NCBI RefSeq assembly: GCF_027924605.1
Contig: NZ_AP027042.1
Location: forward strand, 1 to 64,000
Origin: Dyella sp. GSA-30
GTDB lineage: Bacteria > Pseudomonadota > Gammaproteobacteria > Xanthomonadales > Rhodanobacteraceae
Length of the DNA: 64,000 nucleotides
Reading direction: 5' to 3'
Below the pieces are notes generated by a model. That model was not told the DNA's origin, searched no databases, and was given only the letters and a program-made list of their open reading frames with translations. Positions 47,486 through 58,498 of the stretch are shown here, one piece after another; within the stretch, counting starts at the first letter, position 1, and the number at the start of each line of letters is the position of its first letter. The translations under genes were made by a program, and so were the position numbers.

Positions 47486-50188
47486 TCAACCCGTATTCTG
47501 CAACCCCTGCGACACCCCATTCACGCAAGCCACCAGCGCCTTGAGCAAACCGTCATCGCTCTCGCCACCCTCGCGCCAGCGGCGCAACAGGTCCACCTGC
47601 AACAGGCTCATCGGATCGACATAGGGATTGCGCAGGCGTATCGACACCGCAAGGCGTGACTCGCCGCCCAGCAATTCCTGCGCGCCCTTGAGCTTGAGCA
47701 ACCAGCGTTCGGTGCGTTCGAACTCGCCCTGGATCGAAGCGAAATACGATTCGTGCAAGGGACCCGAAAGACGCGAGAACGCCTCGGCGATCGGCAAATC
47801 GCATTTGGCCAGGACCATTTCGACGTCGTCGAGCATATTGGCGAAGAACGGCCATTCGCGCGCCATCTCGACCAATGCGTCTTCGCCGTCGGCTTCGGCG
47901 ACGGCCTCCAGCGCCGAGCCCAAGCCGTACCAGCCAGTGATGATCGAGCGGCATTGCGTCCACGCAAACACCCAGGGAATCGCCCGCAGATCCTGCACAC
48001 CGCGCATCTCGCGTCGGCGTGATGGACGCGAACCCAGGGTCATGCGCTCGATCACGTCGATCGGCGTGGCCGCGCGGAAGTAATCGATAAAGTCTTTCCG
48101 ATCCACCAGCTCGCGATACGTCTTGCGGCTGGCCGCCGCCAGCCGATTCATGCGTTCGCGCCAGATGTCTTCGCGCGCCTCGGTTTCGCGCGGACGCAGA
48201 CTGGCACGCAACACCGCGCCCACGGTCTGTTCGAGATTGCGTAACGCCAAGGCGCGGATGCCATATTTGCGGTGAATCACTTCGCCCTGTTCGGTCACAC
48301 GCAGCACACCGGCCACCGAGCCGCGCGGCGAGGACATCAGCGCTGGCGCGATGCGCGAACCACCGCGGCTGGCCGAACCGCCCCGCCCATGAAAAAACGA
48401 CAGTTGCACCTGCGCCTTCCCGGCCACCTCGAGCAGCTCGACCTGTGCACGCTGCAAACCCCAGCGCGAAGCCAGCGTGCCGCCGTCCTTGCCGCTGTCG
48501 GAATAGCCCAGCATCACCCACTGGCGATTGCCGCGCTCCTTCAGATGCTTGCGATAGAGCGGATCGTCCATCAACGCCTGCAAGGTCGCCGGCGCATTTT
48601 TCAGATCGTCGACTGTTTCGAACAACGGAGCGATATCCAGCGGGACGCCTGCGTCCACCGCCAGGCCACCGTAACGTGCCAGCGCCAACACGGCGAGCAC
48701 GTCGGCCGCCGAACGCGCCATGCTGATGATGTAGAGACCGACGGCATCGACGCCATAACGCTTGCGCGCGTCATGCATGGTCTTGAACACGGCTTGCAGC
48801 GACTTGGCCTGCTCGTCGTCGCTGCCTTCGAAGCTACGCTCGCCACTGGCATAAGCACGCAGCGCCTCCACGCGCGCGGGCACGTCGCGCTCCAGCCAAT
48901 CCTTATCGCCCAGCAAAGCGGACAAGGCCTCGTCGTGCACTTGCGAATCCTGCCGCACATCCAGCCGTGCCAGATGAAAACCGAAGCTGCGCACGCGCCA
49001 GATCAGACGCTGCACCGCATAGGCGCCGGCATAGAGGCCATGATGATCGATCAGGCTCGTGCGGATCAGATGCAGGTCGTCGAGCAACTCCCTGACATTC
49101 GCATAGCCTTCCTTGTGTTGATCGTCATGCGTCGCCTGCAGGCGCGCTTCGATGATGGTCAGCAGGGTCCGATACGGCATATCCGCATGACGTGGACGCA
49201 CCTTGGCGGCCGCGTCGGGAAAGCGTTGCCGATAGTCCAGCAGCTTTTGCTCCAGCCCATCGTCGACACCCACCCTGCCCTCGGTCTGGCTGAGCAGACG
49301 CGCCAGGCCGGTGATATCGGCGATGTAGTGCTCGAGCACATGCGCGCGCTGCGTCGACAGGCTGGCGGCAATGGTATCGGCACCTACATTCGGATTGCCG
49401 TCCATATCGCCGCCGACCCAGGTGGCGAAACTCAGGAAACGCGGCAACGGCACGGCGATGTCGTAGACCGTCTGCATCGCCTCGGCCATGGACTCATACA
49501 GCGCCGGCACGATGCGGTAGATCGGATTGGCAAGGTAGAAGCCGACGTGGTGGTGCTCGTCCTGCACGGTGGGACGCAGTGGCGACGCCTCGGCGGTCTG
49601 CCAGCCGGAGTTCAACGCCATGAAGATGCGGTCGTCATCTTCCTTACGTTCTTGCGGAGTACGCGTCGGGTCGAAATTGTCCACCAGCGCCCGCACGATC
49701 GACTGCTCTTTCTCCAGCAAGGACCGACGTACCGCCTCGGTGGGATGCGCGGTAAATACCGGCTCGACCTGCAGTCGCTGCAGCCAGTCGAGCAGTTCCT
49801 CCGCGGCGACGCCCTGTTCCTTGAGGCGGGTCAGCGCATCGAGCAGGGACTCCGGCTGGGGCTTGTCGCCCTCGCGCTGGTAGTCGCGGCGACGCCGGAT
49901 CCGGTGGACCCGCTCAGCGATATTGACCGCCTGGAAATAGCTGGCGAAGGCGCGAGCGAGTGCCTCGGCATCGGGCGCATCCAGCCCGGCCAGCGAATCG
50001 GCCAGCGCATCAACGCTGCGGCCCTCGCGACGACGCTGGATGGCCGCCGTACGCACGGACTCCACTCGTCGGTAGAAGTCCTCGCCCTTCTGCTCGGCCA
50101 GCATCCTGCCGACCATTGCCCCCAGCCGGCTTACGTCTTCACGCAACGGGCCGTCGTGGGGCAGGAAATCGTGCTCGCGCTCTTGCAT
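47486..50188 (-). CDS. ppc: Phosphoenolpyruvate carboxylase
   Basis: Ppc adds bicarbonate to PEP to make oxaloacetate, refilling the TCA cycle. The 900-residue product has the catalytic-His motif 'VFTAHPTEAVRRS', 'GYSDSGKDGG' and the glycine loop 'FHGRGGSASRGG', and ends 'NTG' as usual for the family. I chose the ATG after an AGGAGG ribosome site, 18 residues inside the longest reading. It is divergent from ahcY; about 110 bases separate its start from the ahcY leader. Confidence 0.97.
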   Translation of the reverse strand: MQEREHDFLPHDGPLREDVSRLGAMVGRMLAEQKGEDFYRRVESVRTAAIQRRREGRSVDALADSLAGLDAPDAEALARAFASYFQAVNIAERVHRIRRRRDYQREGDKPQPESLLDALTRLKEQGVAAEELLDWLQRLQVEPVFTAHPTEAVRRSLLEKEQSIVRALVDNFDPTRTPQERKEDDDRIFMALNSGWQTAEASPLRPTVQDEHHHVGFYLANPIYRIVPALYESMAEAMQTVYDIAVPLPRFLSFATWVGGDMDGNPNVGADTIAASLSTQRAHVLEHYIADITGLARLLSQTEGRVGVDDGLEQKLLDYRQRFPDAAAKVRPRHADMPYRTLLTIIEARLQATHDDQHKEGYANVRELLDDLHLIRTSLIDHHGLYAGAYAVQRLIWRVRSFGFHLARLDVRQDSQVHDEALSALLGDKDWLERDVPARVEALRAYASGERSFEGSDDEQAKSLQAVFKTMHDARKRYGVDAVGLYIISMARSAADVLAVLALARYGGLAVDAGVPLDIAPLFETVDDLKNAPATLQALMDDPLYRKHLKERGNRQWVMLGYSDSGKDGGTLASRWGLQRAQVELLEVAGKAQVQLSFFHGRGGSASRGGSRIAPALMSSPRGSVAGVLRVTEQGEVIHRKYGIRALALRNLEQTVGAVLRASLRPRETEAREDIWRERMNRLAAASRKTYRELVDRKDFIDYFRAATPIDVIERMTLGSRPSRRREMRGVQDLRAIPWVFAWTQCRSIITGWYGLGSALEAVAEADGEDALVEMAREWPFFANMLDDVEMVLAKCDLPIAEAFSRLSGPLHESYFASIQGEFERTERWLLKLKGAQELLGGESRLAVSIRLRNPYVDPMSLLQVDLLRRWREGGESDDGLLKALVACVNGVSQGLQNTG

Positions 50189-50276
50189 CGAATCCTCCTG
50201 ACTGGAACGGTTGAGCCTAGCGCATCGCGTGCTGCATGGCACAAATTTTTTACGCCAATGAATGTCAGCGCCGGGT

Positions 50277-50282
50277 TATAAT
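50277..50282 (+). promoter_or_regulatory. TATAAT -10 box for the ahcY leader
   Basis: A consensus TATAAT lies 18 bases before the riboswitch P1 stem, so a transcript starting about seven bases later would carry the whole aptamer. No strong -35 box is seen at 17-bp spacing. Confidence 0.65.
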
Positions 50283-50300
50283 CAACGCTTCCGTAAGCCC

Positions 50301-50366
50301 GTCGAGGGGCGCTGCGACCGTATTCCTACGGCCAGGCTCGACGCGGCATGTTCCACAACGGCGCCC
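50301..50366 (+). ncRNA. SAH riboswitch in the ahcY leader
   Basis: The leader matches the S-adenosylhomocysteine riboswitch. P1 pairs GTCGAG (50301-50306) with CTCGAC (50337-50342). P2 is CCGTA (50318-50322) with TACGG (50327-50331). The conserved GCGCTGCGAC and CCAGGCTCG segments are present. A pseudoknot pairs GGGCGC (50307-50312) with GCGCCC (50361-50366). The SD GGAG and ATG of ahcY follow 12 and 22 bases later, so SAH binding should promote ahcY expression as in known members. Confidence 0.93.
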
Positions 50367-50387
50367 GGCCCAACATCGGAGCCATCG

Positions 50388-51821
<1,434 letters not shown>

Positions 51822-51836
51822 TTGCGAACAGGTAAC

Positions 51837-51867
51837 AAAAAAAGCGGCCTTCGGGCCGCTTTTTTTG
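51837..51867 (+). terminator. Intrinsic terminator after ahcY
   Basis: The stem AGCGGCC / GGCCGCT with a TTCG tetraloop is flanked by A7 and T8 runs. It separates ahcY from metF, so metF probably has its own promoter. Confidence 0.92.
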
Positions 51868-51982
51868 TCCGAACAAGCGCTTACGTGAATAAGCGAGGCT
51901 ATCGGAACACGAGAGGCAAGACATCCTTTCATCTCAATGAAAAGATATGTACCCTAGGTCATCGGCTTCCAGGACCTCGCTC

Positions 51983-52810
51983 ATGACGGCGATCAGCTTC
52001 GAATTCTTCCCGCCCAAAACCGACGAACAGCGCGATCAACTGCATACCGCGGCGCAAAAGCTCAAGAGTCGAACTCCGGAATATGTTTCCGTGACTTTCG
52101 GTGCGGGCGGGTCAACGTTGAGCTACACCGGCGAGACAGTGCGCCAGCTGCGTGAACGACACAGCCTGACGGTAGCTCCTCATCTGAGCTGCATGGGTGG
52201 ATCGAAAGCCGAGATCGCCGAACTGCTCGACGTCTACCGTCAGCAAGGCTGCCGCCGTATCGTGGCGTTGCGCGGCGACCTTCCCTCGGGCATGGCCACA
52301 CCGGGTGATTTTCGTTATGCCGCCGAGCTCGTACGCTTTATTCGCCAGCACAGCGGCGACCACTTTCATATCGAAGTGGCGGCTTATCCGGAAACCCATC
52401 CCCAAGCTGATGACGCCCTGGCCGATCTACGCCACTTCAAGGCCAAGGTGGATGCCGGCGCCAATGGCGCCATCACGCAGTACTTCTTCAACGTGGACGC
52501 TTATTTCCGCTTTGTCGATGACGTGCAACGGCTGGGCGTTAACGTGCCCATCGTGCCAGGCATCATGCCGATCTCCAATTTCACTCAGCTGCGGCGCTTT
52601 TCAGAAGCTTGCGGCGCGGAAATTCCGCGCTGGATCGTCAAGCGCATGCAGGCACACGGCGATGACGCGGAATCTGTGCGCGAACTAGGCGCCGATGTCG
52701 TCGCGCAGCTATGCCAACGATTGATCGACGGCGGCGTACCTGGCCTGCATTTCTATACGCTCAATCGAGCCAAGGCCACCCAGGCCGTCTTGGATCGCCT
52801 GAGCCTGTAA
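51983..52810 (+). CDS. metF: Methylenetetrahydrofolate reductase
   Basis: FAD enzyme that makes 5-methyl-THF for homocysteine remethylation. The 275-residue product starts 'MTAISFEFFPPKTDEQ', with the family's 'SVTFGAGGST' and 'NGAITQYFFNVDAYFRFVDD' and 'VPIVPGIMPISNF' motifs. The internal ATG fits other MetF starts; an upstream one adds 12 unlikely residues. Placed after ahcY, it completes the homocysteine recycling arm, with MetK elsewhere in the window. Confidence 0.96.
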   Translation: MTAISFEFFPPKTDEQRDQLHTAAQKLKSRTPEYVSVTFGAGGSTLSYTGETVRQLRERHSLTVAPHLSCMGGSKAEIAELLDVYRQQGCRRIVALRGDLPSGMATPGDFRYAAELVRFIRQHSGDHFHIEVAAYPETHPQADDALADLRHFKAKVDAGANGAITQYFFNVDAYFRFVDDVQRLGVNVPIVPGIMPISNFTQLRRFSEACGAEIPRWIVKRMQAHGDDAESVRELGADVVAQLCQRLIDGGVPGLHFYTLNRAKATQAVLDRLSL

Positions 52811-52866
52811 CGGCCACCCGGGCGTCCATCACGATGTGATTCCCGCCGAGCGGCTATGCTGTTTGA

Positions 52867-53418
52867 ATGCCCAAGTCGCTCTGCCTGCTGTTGCTGCTGA
52901 TTATCGGTGTCCCGCTGCATGCGCAGGACGTCATCCACCACTGCATGAGCAGCGACGGCCACCCGGTCTTTACCGACCAGCCTTGCGCCGCCGTGAATGC
53001 AACGCCTACGGTCAACGCTCAGGCGCCCGCGGCAGGCAGCAGTGTCGCCAGCAGCCCGCCAGGACCGCCCCCCGTACTGTGCGCAGCCACCATGGAAGCG
53101 TTGCGCCAGAGCGTGACCGACGCGTTTGCCGCCCGGGATCCTAATCGCCTGGCTGCACTCATGCTCTGGAGCGGTTATGGCAAGCAGTCGGCGGTAACGC
53201 AGATACAGGACCTAGGCCAGCTGATGAAACGCCCTCTGATTGGTATCGGTGGCGTCGATGAAGATGCACCGGCCAACGCAGGCAGCGAGGCCGCACCCTC
53301 GCCTCGTAACGAGGATGATCTGGTCGTACGAACGGCTTCGAACGACGGGAGTGGCACGACGCACGAAACGCATTTCGCGATAACGCGCCGATCCGGCTGC
53401 CTATGGCTGAAGCCATGA
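52867..53418 (+). CDS. Exported DUF4124-like protein
   Basis: The 183-residue product has a signal peptide (about 1-19) and then a short motif 'HHCMSSDGHPVFTDQPC' resembling the DUF4124 domain, with its two cysteines. A Pro/Ala-rich linker and a C-terminal region ending in 'RRSGCLWLKP' follow. DUF4124 proteins are common in xanthomonads and have no settled function. It is convergent with the metalloprotease gene, separated by a terminator. Confidence 0.75.
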   Translation: MPKSLCLLLLLIIGVPLHAQDVIHHCMSSDGHPVFTDQPCAAVNATPTVNAQAPAAGSSVASSPPGPPPVLCAATMEALRQSVTDAFAARDPNRLAALMLWSGYGKQSAVTQIQDLGQLMKRPLIGIGGVDEDAPANAGSEAAPSPRNEDDLVVRTASNDGSGTTHETHFAITRRSGCLWLKP

Positions 53419-53478
53419 GTCCTTTCGGCAACGCCATGCATCAACGTCTTCGCCAGCTTGTTTGCAGAAGCTGAGCAA

Positions 53479-53510
53479 TAAAAGGGGGCGCACTAAGTGC
53501 GCCCCCTTAT
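53479..53510. terminator. Bidirectional terminator between convergent genes
   Basis: A 14-base perfect stem (TAAGGGGGCGCACT-type arms) with almost no loop is flanked by A- and T-rich ends. It sits between the plus-strand DUF4124-like gene and the minus-strand metalloprotease gene, so it can end both transcripts. Confidence 0.8.
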
Positions 53511-53528
53511 CAGCGTATTGCACAGAAC

Positions 53529-54764
53529 CTAGCGGTATCCCGCCATGACTTCCTTGCGCTGGTTGACCACGCGACGGTTGTCCTCGGTGCGAGCGGTGCC
53601 GGTCACTGCGCCCTGATAGGTCAGCAACGGGCTCGACCAGCGCAGCAGCGGCGGACAGCGACGCCCGAAGTTACACGGGTAGGCCATCACCGTACCCCAA
53701 TCACCTCGGGGATGCCGATAGCCATGTCCGTAGGTATAAGGCCCCGCACCTTGCGCTCGCTCATGGGCAGCCCCGTAGTTGTGACCGATCTCATGCGTGA
53801 AGGTGTAGTTGCCTGTGCACGAGGCCTGGGTCACCGAGAATGCCTGCTCTCGGGTCGCGTTGATCCACGCTACGCCGCAGCTCCGGCTTGCGCCTATAGG
53901 ATCGTGAATCAACAGCGTGACGAGGTCGGCCTTGTAGTTGTCGCGCATCTGATGCACGAAATCTATCCAACCATCGCGCGCGTTGCTCAGGCGATTCAGA
54001 TCCGTGCCCTGATTGCCCGATTCGGTATACGAGATCGTGAATGGCGTGTCGTTTGCCAGACGCACGCCACCTTCGATTTCACTGTTCTTGAAACCCATGT
54101 TCATCTGCGCGATCAACATGCGAGCGAGACCCAACTGATCCCGATACTGGGCCGCGGCGCGCTGGGCAAACAATATCAATACATCGGCGACAGCCTCTGC
54201 AGCTACGCGTGGTGCCGGCGCGCCCTGATCTGCCGGGAGCGAGCTTTCCATAAGGCGTAGATCGTCTTCGTCATGCATGGGCAACATCGACGGGTCTTGC
54301 AGGTAGAGCACATGCCCCCCTGAATGCAGCGGACGGATCTCGTATACCTTACCGCCATGGCGGATGTCGCCGGTCAGCATGCTGCCGTTGCGCACCAGCA
54401 GGGCGTAGTCATCCGTGCCAGCGGGTGCATCGGACCAGGAAGCGCCGGCATTCAACTTGCCCTGCCAGACAAGCGAGCCGTCCGCGAAACTCTCCGCCTC
54501 AGCAAGGTCGAAGGTGAGTTCCACGCCCGGTTCCAGCGACAACGAAATGGCCGGGGTCTCGGCGAAGAGTTCCGCTGTGTTGGCTCTGACTTGGCTCAGG
54601 ACGGTATTGGCGGGGTTCTGGCTTATCCCGGCGAGGCTGATGTCCGCAGACGTGGCAAGCATCATCGCCGGTTGCGGCGAAAGCAGCGACGGGGCGGCAG
54701 CCATCGCAAGACACGGCACCCCCAGAAGCACCGAAAGTACACACGGCAGAATGCGTCGATTCAT
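53529..54764 (-). CDS. Secreted metzincin metalloprotease
   Basis: The 411-residue exported protein has a signal peptide (about 1-23, ending 'LAMAAA'), a pro-region, and a reprolysin-like M12 domain with the zinc motif HEIGHNYGAAH at 324-334 and a Met-turn ('GTVMAYP') near 361. These are diagnostic of metzincins. It probably degrades extracellular proteins; the substrate is unknown. An AAGGAGA site precedes the chosen ATG. No secretion genes lie nearby. Confidence 0.9.
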   Translation of the reverse strand: MNRRILPCVLSVLLGVPCLAMAAAPSLLSPQPAMMLATSADISLAGISQNPANTVLSQVRANTAELFAETPAISLSLEPGVELTFDLAEAESFADGSLVWQGKLNAGASWSDAPAGTDDYALLVRNGSMLTGDIRHGGKVYEIRPLHSGGHVLYLQDPSMLPMHDEDDLRLMESSLPADQGAPAPRVAAEAVADVLILFAQRAAAQYRDQLGLARMLIAQMNMGFKNSEIEGGVRLANDTPFTISYTESGNQGTDLNRLSNARDGWIDFVHQMRDNYKADLVTLLIHDPIGASRSCGVAWINATREQAFSVTQASCTGNYTFTHEIGHNYGAAHERAQGAGPYTYGHGYRHPRGDWGTVMAYPCNFGRRCPPLLRWSSPLLTYQGAVTGTARTEDNRRVVNQRKEVMAGYR

Positions 54765-55006
54765 GATGGTTCTCCTTACAAAGTTGCGCCGCATCCCAGC
54801 GGCGACGCCCTTCCGTGGGCGCGGGAATAAGCTTTGGGTTTGCCGGGAGAAAAATATGCCGGGGCCATTGCTTTCCTGGAGTGGGATGCCGCCGAAGCCC
54901 GCTCTACGCCCCGAACTACCTGCTCTACCTCATGCTCTAACCGCCTCCTGAACATTTGCCGCTCCTGCACCGGTTATCATGTCGCGGTTTTTTTGGAGAA
55001 TCCCTC

Positions 55007-55924
55007 ATGGCGCAGCAGTACCCGGAATGGATCTGGCAGAACGGCTCGATCAAGCCGTGGCAGGAAGCCACTACCCACGTAATGGCGCACGCGCTGCATT
55101 ACGGCTCCTCGGTATTTGAAGGCATTCGCAGCTATGCGACGCCCGACGGCGCGGCGATTTTCCGCCTGACCGACCATCTCAAGCGCCTGTACCAGTCGGC
55201 CAAGATCTATGACATGGCGCTCCCGTACAGCCAGGACGAACTGGCCGCCGCCTGTCGCGACGTGGTCCGCAAGAACGGCCTGAACGCCGCCTACCTGCGG
55301 CCGGTGGCCTACCGAGGCCTGGGGGGCTTCGGCCTTTCGGCCGAAACCCCGATCGACGTGGCCGTGGCGGCCTGGCCGATGGGCCCCTATCTCGGGCCGG
55401 AGGCACTGGAATCAGGTATCGACGCCTGCGTGTCCAGCTGGCAGCGTTTTGCGCCCAATACCATTCCGGCCGGCGCCAAGGCCGGCGGCAATTACCTTTC
55501 CGGGCAACTGATCGCCCGCGAAGCACGCCGCCTCGGCTTTGGCGAGGGCATCGCCCTGGCCTCGAGCGGCCTGTTGAGCGAAGGTGCGGGCGAGAACCTG
55601 TTCCTGGTATTCGATGGCGTGCTCCACACCACGCCGGCCAGCGCATCGATTCTTGCCGGCATTACGCGCGACACCTTGAAGACGCTCGCCCGCGAAGATG
55701 GCATTGAAGTCGTCGAGCGTGATATCCCGCGCGAATATCTGTACTTGTGCGATGAATTGCTGATGTGCGGCACGGCGGCGGAAATCACCCCGATCCGCTC
55801 GGTCGATGGCAAGCAGATCGGCAGCGGCAAGGCCGGCCGCGTGACGCGCCGTTTGCAGGAGCTGTTCTTTGGTTTGTTCAGCGGCAAGACCAGCGACCAG
55901 TGGGGTTGGCTGGAGCCGTTGTAA
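55007..55924 (+). CDS. ilvE: Branched-chain amino acid aminotransferase
   Basis: PLP enzyme that transaminates Leu, Ile and Val. The 305-residue product starts 'MAQQYPEWIWQNG' after a TTGGAGA site, with 'HALHYGSSVFEGIRSY', the PLP-lysine region 'PAGAKAGGNYLSGQLIAREA' and 'CGTAAEITPIRSVD'. All are typical of class IV aminotransferases of the IlvE type. It appears monocistronic; a REP/MITE repeat lies after its stop. Confidence 0.94.
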   Translation: MAQQYPEWIWQNGSIKPWQEATTHVMAHALHYGSSVFEGIRSYATPDGAAIFRLTDHLKRLYQSAKIYDMALPYSQDELAAACRDVVRKNGLNAAYLRPVAYRGLGGFGLSAETPIDVAVAAWPMGPYLGPEALESGIDACVSSWQRFAPNTIPAGAKAGGNYLSGQLIAREARRLGFGEGIALASSGLLSEGAGENLFLVFDGVLHTTPASASILAGITRDTLKTLAREDGIEVVERDIPREYLYLCDELLMCGTAAEITPIRSVDGKQIGSGKAGRVTRRLQELFFGLFSGKTSDQWGWLEPL

Positions 55925-55961
55925 GTTGCGGAGGTCGACGGGTTGGCGACAATCCGCCGAC

Positions 55962-56240
55962 TTTGCAGGAGCGACTTCAGGAAAGCTCGAATAACCTCCT
56001 AGTCGTCATTCCGACGCAGGCCGGAAGCGCTTTTCAACAGCGAAGCTGGTCATCCAGTGGCACCAGCATTGGGTTCTCGCGAAAGCCATAAATACGCTCG
56101 CGAAAATCGACAACCGAAGCCACTAGATCCCGGCCTACGCCGGGATGACGACAGGAAAAGTAGCGGTTATTCGAGGTTCCCTTCAGTCGCGACCCACGGT
56201 TACGTCACGGCCTGTCGCGACTAAAGTCGCTCCTACAAAG
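55962..56240. repeat. REP pair, first copy split by a 200-bp insertion
   Basis: The left REP copy reads GCAGGAGCGACTTCAG up to 55980 and resumes as CTTCAGTCGCGACC at 56181. Joining the two restores the core seen at 33921-33947. A second, inverted copy (GTCGCGACTAAAGTCGCTCC) lies at 56214-56233. The pair sits between convergent ilvE and the histidine kinase gene. Confidence 0.85.
55981..56180. mobile_element. 200-bp MITE-like element
   Basis: Terminal inverted repeats of 16 bases match at 14 positions: GAAAGCTCGAATAACC at the left and the complement of GGTTATTCGAGGTTCC at the right. A CTTCAG direct repeat flanks the element (55975-55980 and 56181-56186), as expected for a target duplication. 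A second inverted repeat (56004-56024 with 56130-56150) lies inside. There is no coding capacity; a transposase in trans would be needed. Confidence 0.75.
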
Positions 56241-56256
56241 ATTTCCGAGCATCGAA

Positions 56257-57540
56257 CTAGCGAAACACGATGCTCGCGATCGCGCCATTCGCGTCGCTAC
56301 GCGGACGCATCGAAACATCCCAGCCATAGAGTTCGCACAAGCGACGCACGATGGCCAGGCCAAGACCTGCACCGCTGCCGCCGGCACCTTCGCCGCGCAC
56401 ACCACGCTGGAACAGACGTTCCGCATCTTCGGGCTTGATGCCCGGACCGGTATCGATCACTTCGATCTTGTTGTCGCCTACTTCCACACGCACCGAACCT
56501 TCCAGCGTGTACTTGATCGCATTGCCGATCAGGTTGGTCAGCGCCACCGAAAGTACGGATGCCGGTGCATTCACGCTAACCGTACCGCGCTCGACCAGGT
56601 CGATGGTCAGCGGCTTGTCGCGCATCTGCGGTCGTTGGCTTTCGATCACGTCCGAAGCGACCTTGGCCACTTCGGTGGTCTCACCACGCGTCGGCCCGCG
56701 GCGCTCGGCGCGCGAAAGCAGCAACAGGGCTTCGATCAGCTCGGTCGCCTGACGCGACGCACGCTCGATGCGCTTCAGGCGCTCGCGCAACTTGTCGGTC
56801 AGATCGGGTGAGCCCTGCAGCAATTCGGTAGTACTGGCGATGACCGCCAAGGGTGTGCGCAATTCATGGCTGACGTCTGAATTGAATTCGCGGTCGCGCT
56901 CGACCATTGCGGTAAGGCGATTAGCGTATTCATCCAGCGCCAGTGCCAGCTCACCCACTTCGTCGTCGGCAAAATGCGGTGCCAGCGGCTCGGCCTTGCC
57001 GTTCTTGCGAAAGTCGCGCAGACGGCGTGCGAGTTCGGTCACCGGCTTCAGTACCTTGCGCGAAAGCCACAGGCCCAATGCCAACGAAAGCAGACCAAAC
57101 AGGAAAACCGCACCGACAACACTGATGATCAGCTGCTGCTTGCCCAGCTCATCGCGAGAAACGTCGTACTGAATGAAATTGATGACGCCGTCCTTGCGTC
57201 GCACCGCCAGCTTGTAATGATGCAGGCGACCGTCCGGGCCCGGCTCATAGATGTCATGTACACCCGTATCGAGGGTTTGCCAGGACAAAGGCGCCTTGTA
57301 GATCGTGCGATCGCTCCACGAATACGCCTTCACTATGTTGAATGAAGGCGCACGATCCGGATGATCGACGACCTGCTGATTAAGGTGATCGACTTCCTCT
57401 TGCAGGCTTGTGGTGATCAGCTGATCTTCCACCCGCGTACGGATGTCCAGAGACGCCAAAGCAAACAACGCGCTGAGGCCGAAGCCGAACAGCGCGAAGC
57501 TCAATATGAGTCGAAAACGAAGCTTACGCCTGGACTGCAT
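56257..57540 (-). CDS. Sensor histidine kinase
   Basis: The 427-residue inner-membrane kinase has two membrane helices (about 9-30 and 137-158) around a periplasmic sensor of about 105 residues, then a HAMP domain, the H-box 'SDVSHELRTPLA' with His225, the N-box 'NLIGNAIKYT' and G-boxes 'DTGPGIKPED' and 'GAGLGLAIV'. It overlaps the upstream response-regulator gene by 17 bases, so the two form one operon. The signal sensed is unknown. Confidence 0.93.
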   Translation of the reverse strand: MQSRRKLRFRLILSFALFGFGLSALFALASLDIRTRVEDQLITTSLQEEVDHLNQQVVDHPDRAPSFNIVKAYSWSDRTIYKAPLSWQTLDTGVHDIYEPGPDGRLHHYKLAVRRKDGVINFIQYDVSRDELGKQQLIISVVGAVFLFGLLSLALGLWLSRKVLKPVTELARRLRDFRKNGKAEPLAPHFADDEVGELALALDEYANRLTAMVERDREFNSDVSHELRTPLAVIASTTELLQGSPDLTDKLRERLKRIERASRQATELIEALLLLSRAERRGPTRGETTEVAKVASDVIESQRPQMRDKPLTIDLVERGTVSVNAPASVLSVALTNLIGNAIKYTLEGSVRVEVGDNKIEVIDTGPGIKPEDAERLFQRGVRGEGAGGSGAGLGLAIVRRLCELYGWDVSMRPRSDANGAIASIVFR

Positions 57541-58210
57541 CCGGCTCGACCATCCGATACCCGATGCCGTGCCGCGTGTGGATCAGCGGCTTGTCGAACG
57601 GCTTGTCGATCGCGGCGCGCAATCCATGGATATGCACGCGCAACGAATCGCTGTCGGGAAGCTCTTCGCCCCAGACGCGCTGTTCCAGATCCTGGCGGGT
57701 AACCACCGAGGGGCTGGCTTCCATCAACGCCTGCAGCAGTTTCAGGCCGATCGGGTTGAGCTGGATCGACTTGCCTTCACGCGTGACGGTGAGGGTGTCG
57801 AGGTTGTAGGTCAGGTCGCCGACCTTGAGCACGCGACTTTGCGGACCCTTGCCGCGACGCGCCAGCACCTCCAGGCGCGCGGACAGCTCCTGCAACGCGA
57901 ACGGCTTGGTCATGTAGTCGTCGGCACCGGATTCGAAACCGGTCAGCTTCTGCTCCAGCGCATCGCGCGCGGTAAGCATCAGCACCGGGGTCTGCTTATG
58001 CGCTTCGTGGCGCAGTTTGCGGGCCACGTCCAGGCCGTCCATGCCCGGCAGGGTCAGGTCGAGCACAATCACGTCAAAATCGTGCACCACGGCCAGATGC
58101 AGCCCGGTGACGCCATCACCGGCGAAATCCACCGTATGGCCGCGATCTTCGAGGTAGTCCCCGATATTGGTCGCGATATCGCTATTGTCTTCGATGATCA
58201 GTACGCGCAT
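57524..58210 (-). CDS. OmpR-family response regulator
   Basis: The 228-residue regulator has a receiver domain with phospho-acceptor Asp51 ('DVIVLDLTLP') and conserved Lys ('YMTKPFA'), and a C-terminal winged-helix DNA-binding domain ('TRQDLEQRVWGEELPDSDSLRVHIHGLR'). It is the first gene of a two-gene unit with the histidine kinase. The target genes cannot be read from the sequence. The family is PhoP/OmpR-like. Confidence 0.93.
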   Translation of the reverse strand: MRVLIIEDNSDIATNIGDYLEDRGHTVDFAGDGVTGLHLAVVHDFDVIVLDLTLPGMDGLDVARKLRHEAHKQTPVLMLTARDALEQKLTGFESGADDYMTKPFALQELSARLEVLARRGKGPQSRVLKVGDLTYNLDTLTVTREGKSIQLNPIGLKLLQALMEASPSVVTRQDLEQRVWGEELPDSDSLRVHIHGLRAAIDKPFDKPLIHTRHGIGYRMVEPDAVQA

Positions 58211-58269
58211 GCGTCACTCCGCTACGCAGCCGGGCAAGTCCCGGCCGATGGCAGCAAGCTTAACAAATC

Positions 58270-58294
58270 GGGGAACGGGGAACGGGGAATGGGG
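58270..58294. repeat. Short tandem repeat of GGGGAAC units
   Basis: About three and a half copies of a 7-base GGGGAAC unit lie in the 288-base gap between the response regulator and rimK. The gap otherwise holds no coding feature I can support. Confidence 0.7.
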
Positions 58295-58498
58295 CATACG
58301 TGGCGTTACGGCGTTCATACAGCCGCGCTCCACCCAAAGAAAAGGCCCAGATGCGTCGACATGAGAGCCGACTCACCTGGGCCCAAGCTACTGCCCCGAT
58401 ACCGTCATCTGCTGTCGCCGGACCAACACGATAGGAAGTGCCGAGCACGAGCAAATAAACAGTGGGTTCTTTATAGGCCCCAGTTGGTTACAAGGCAG

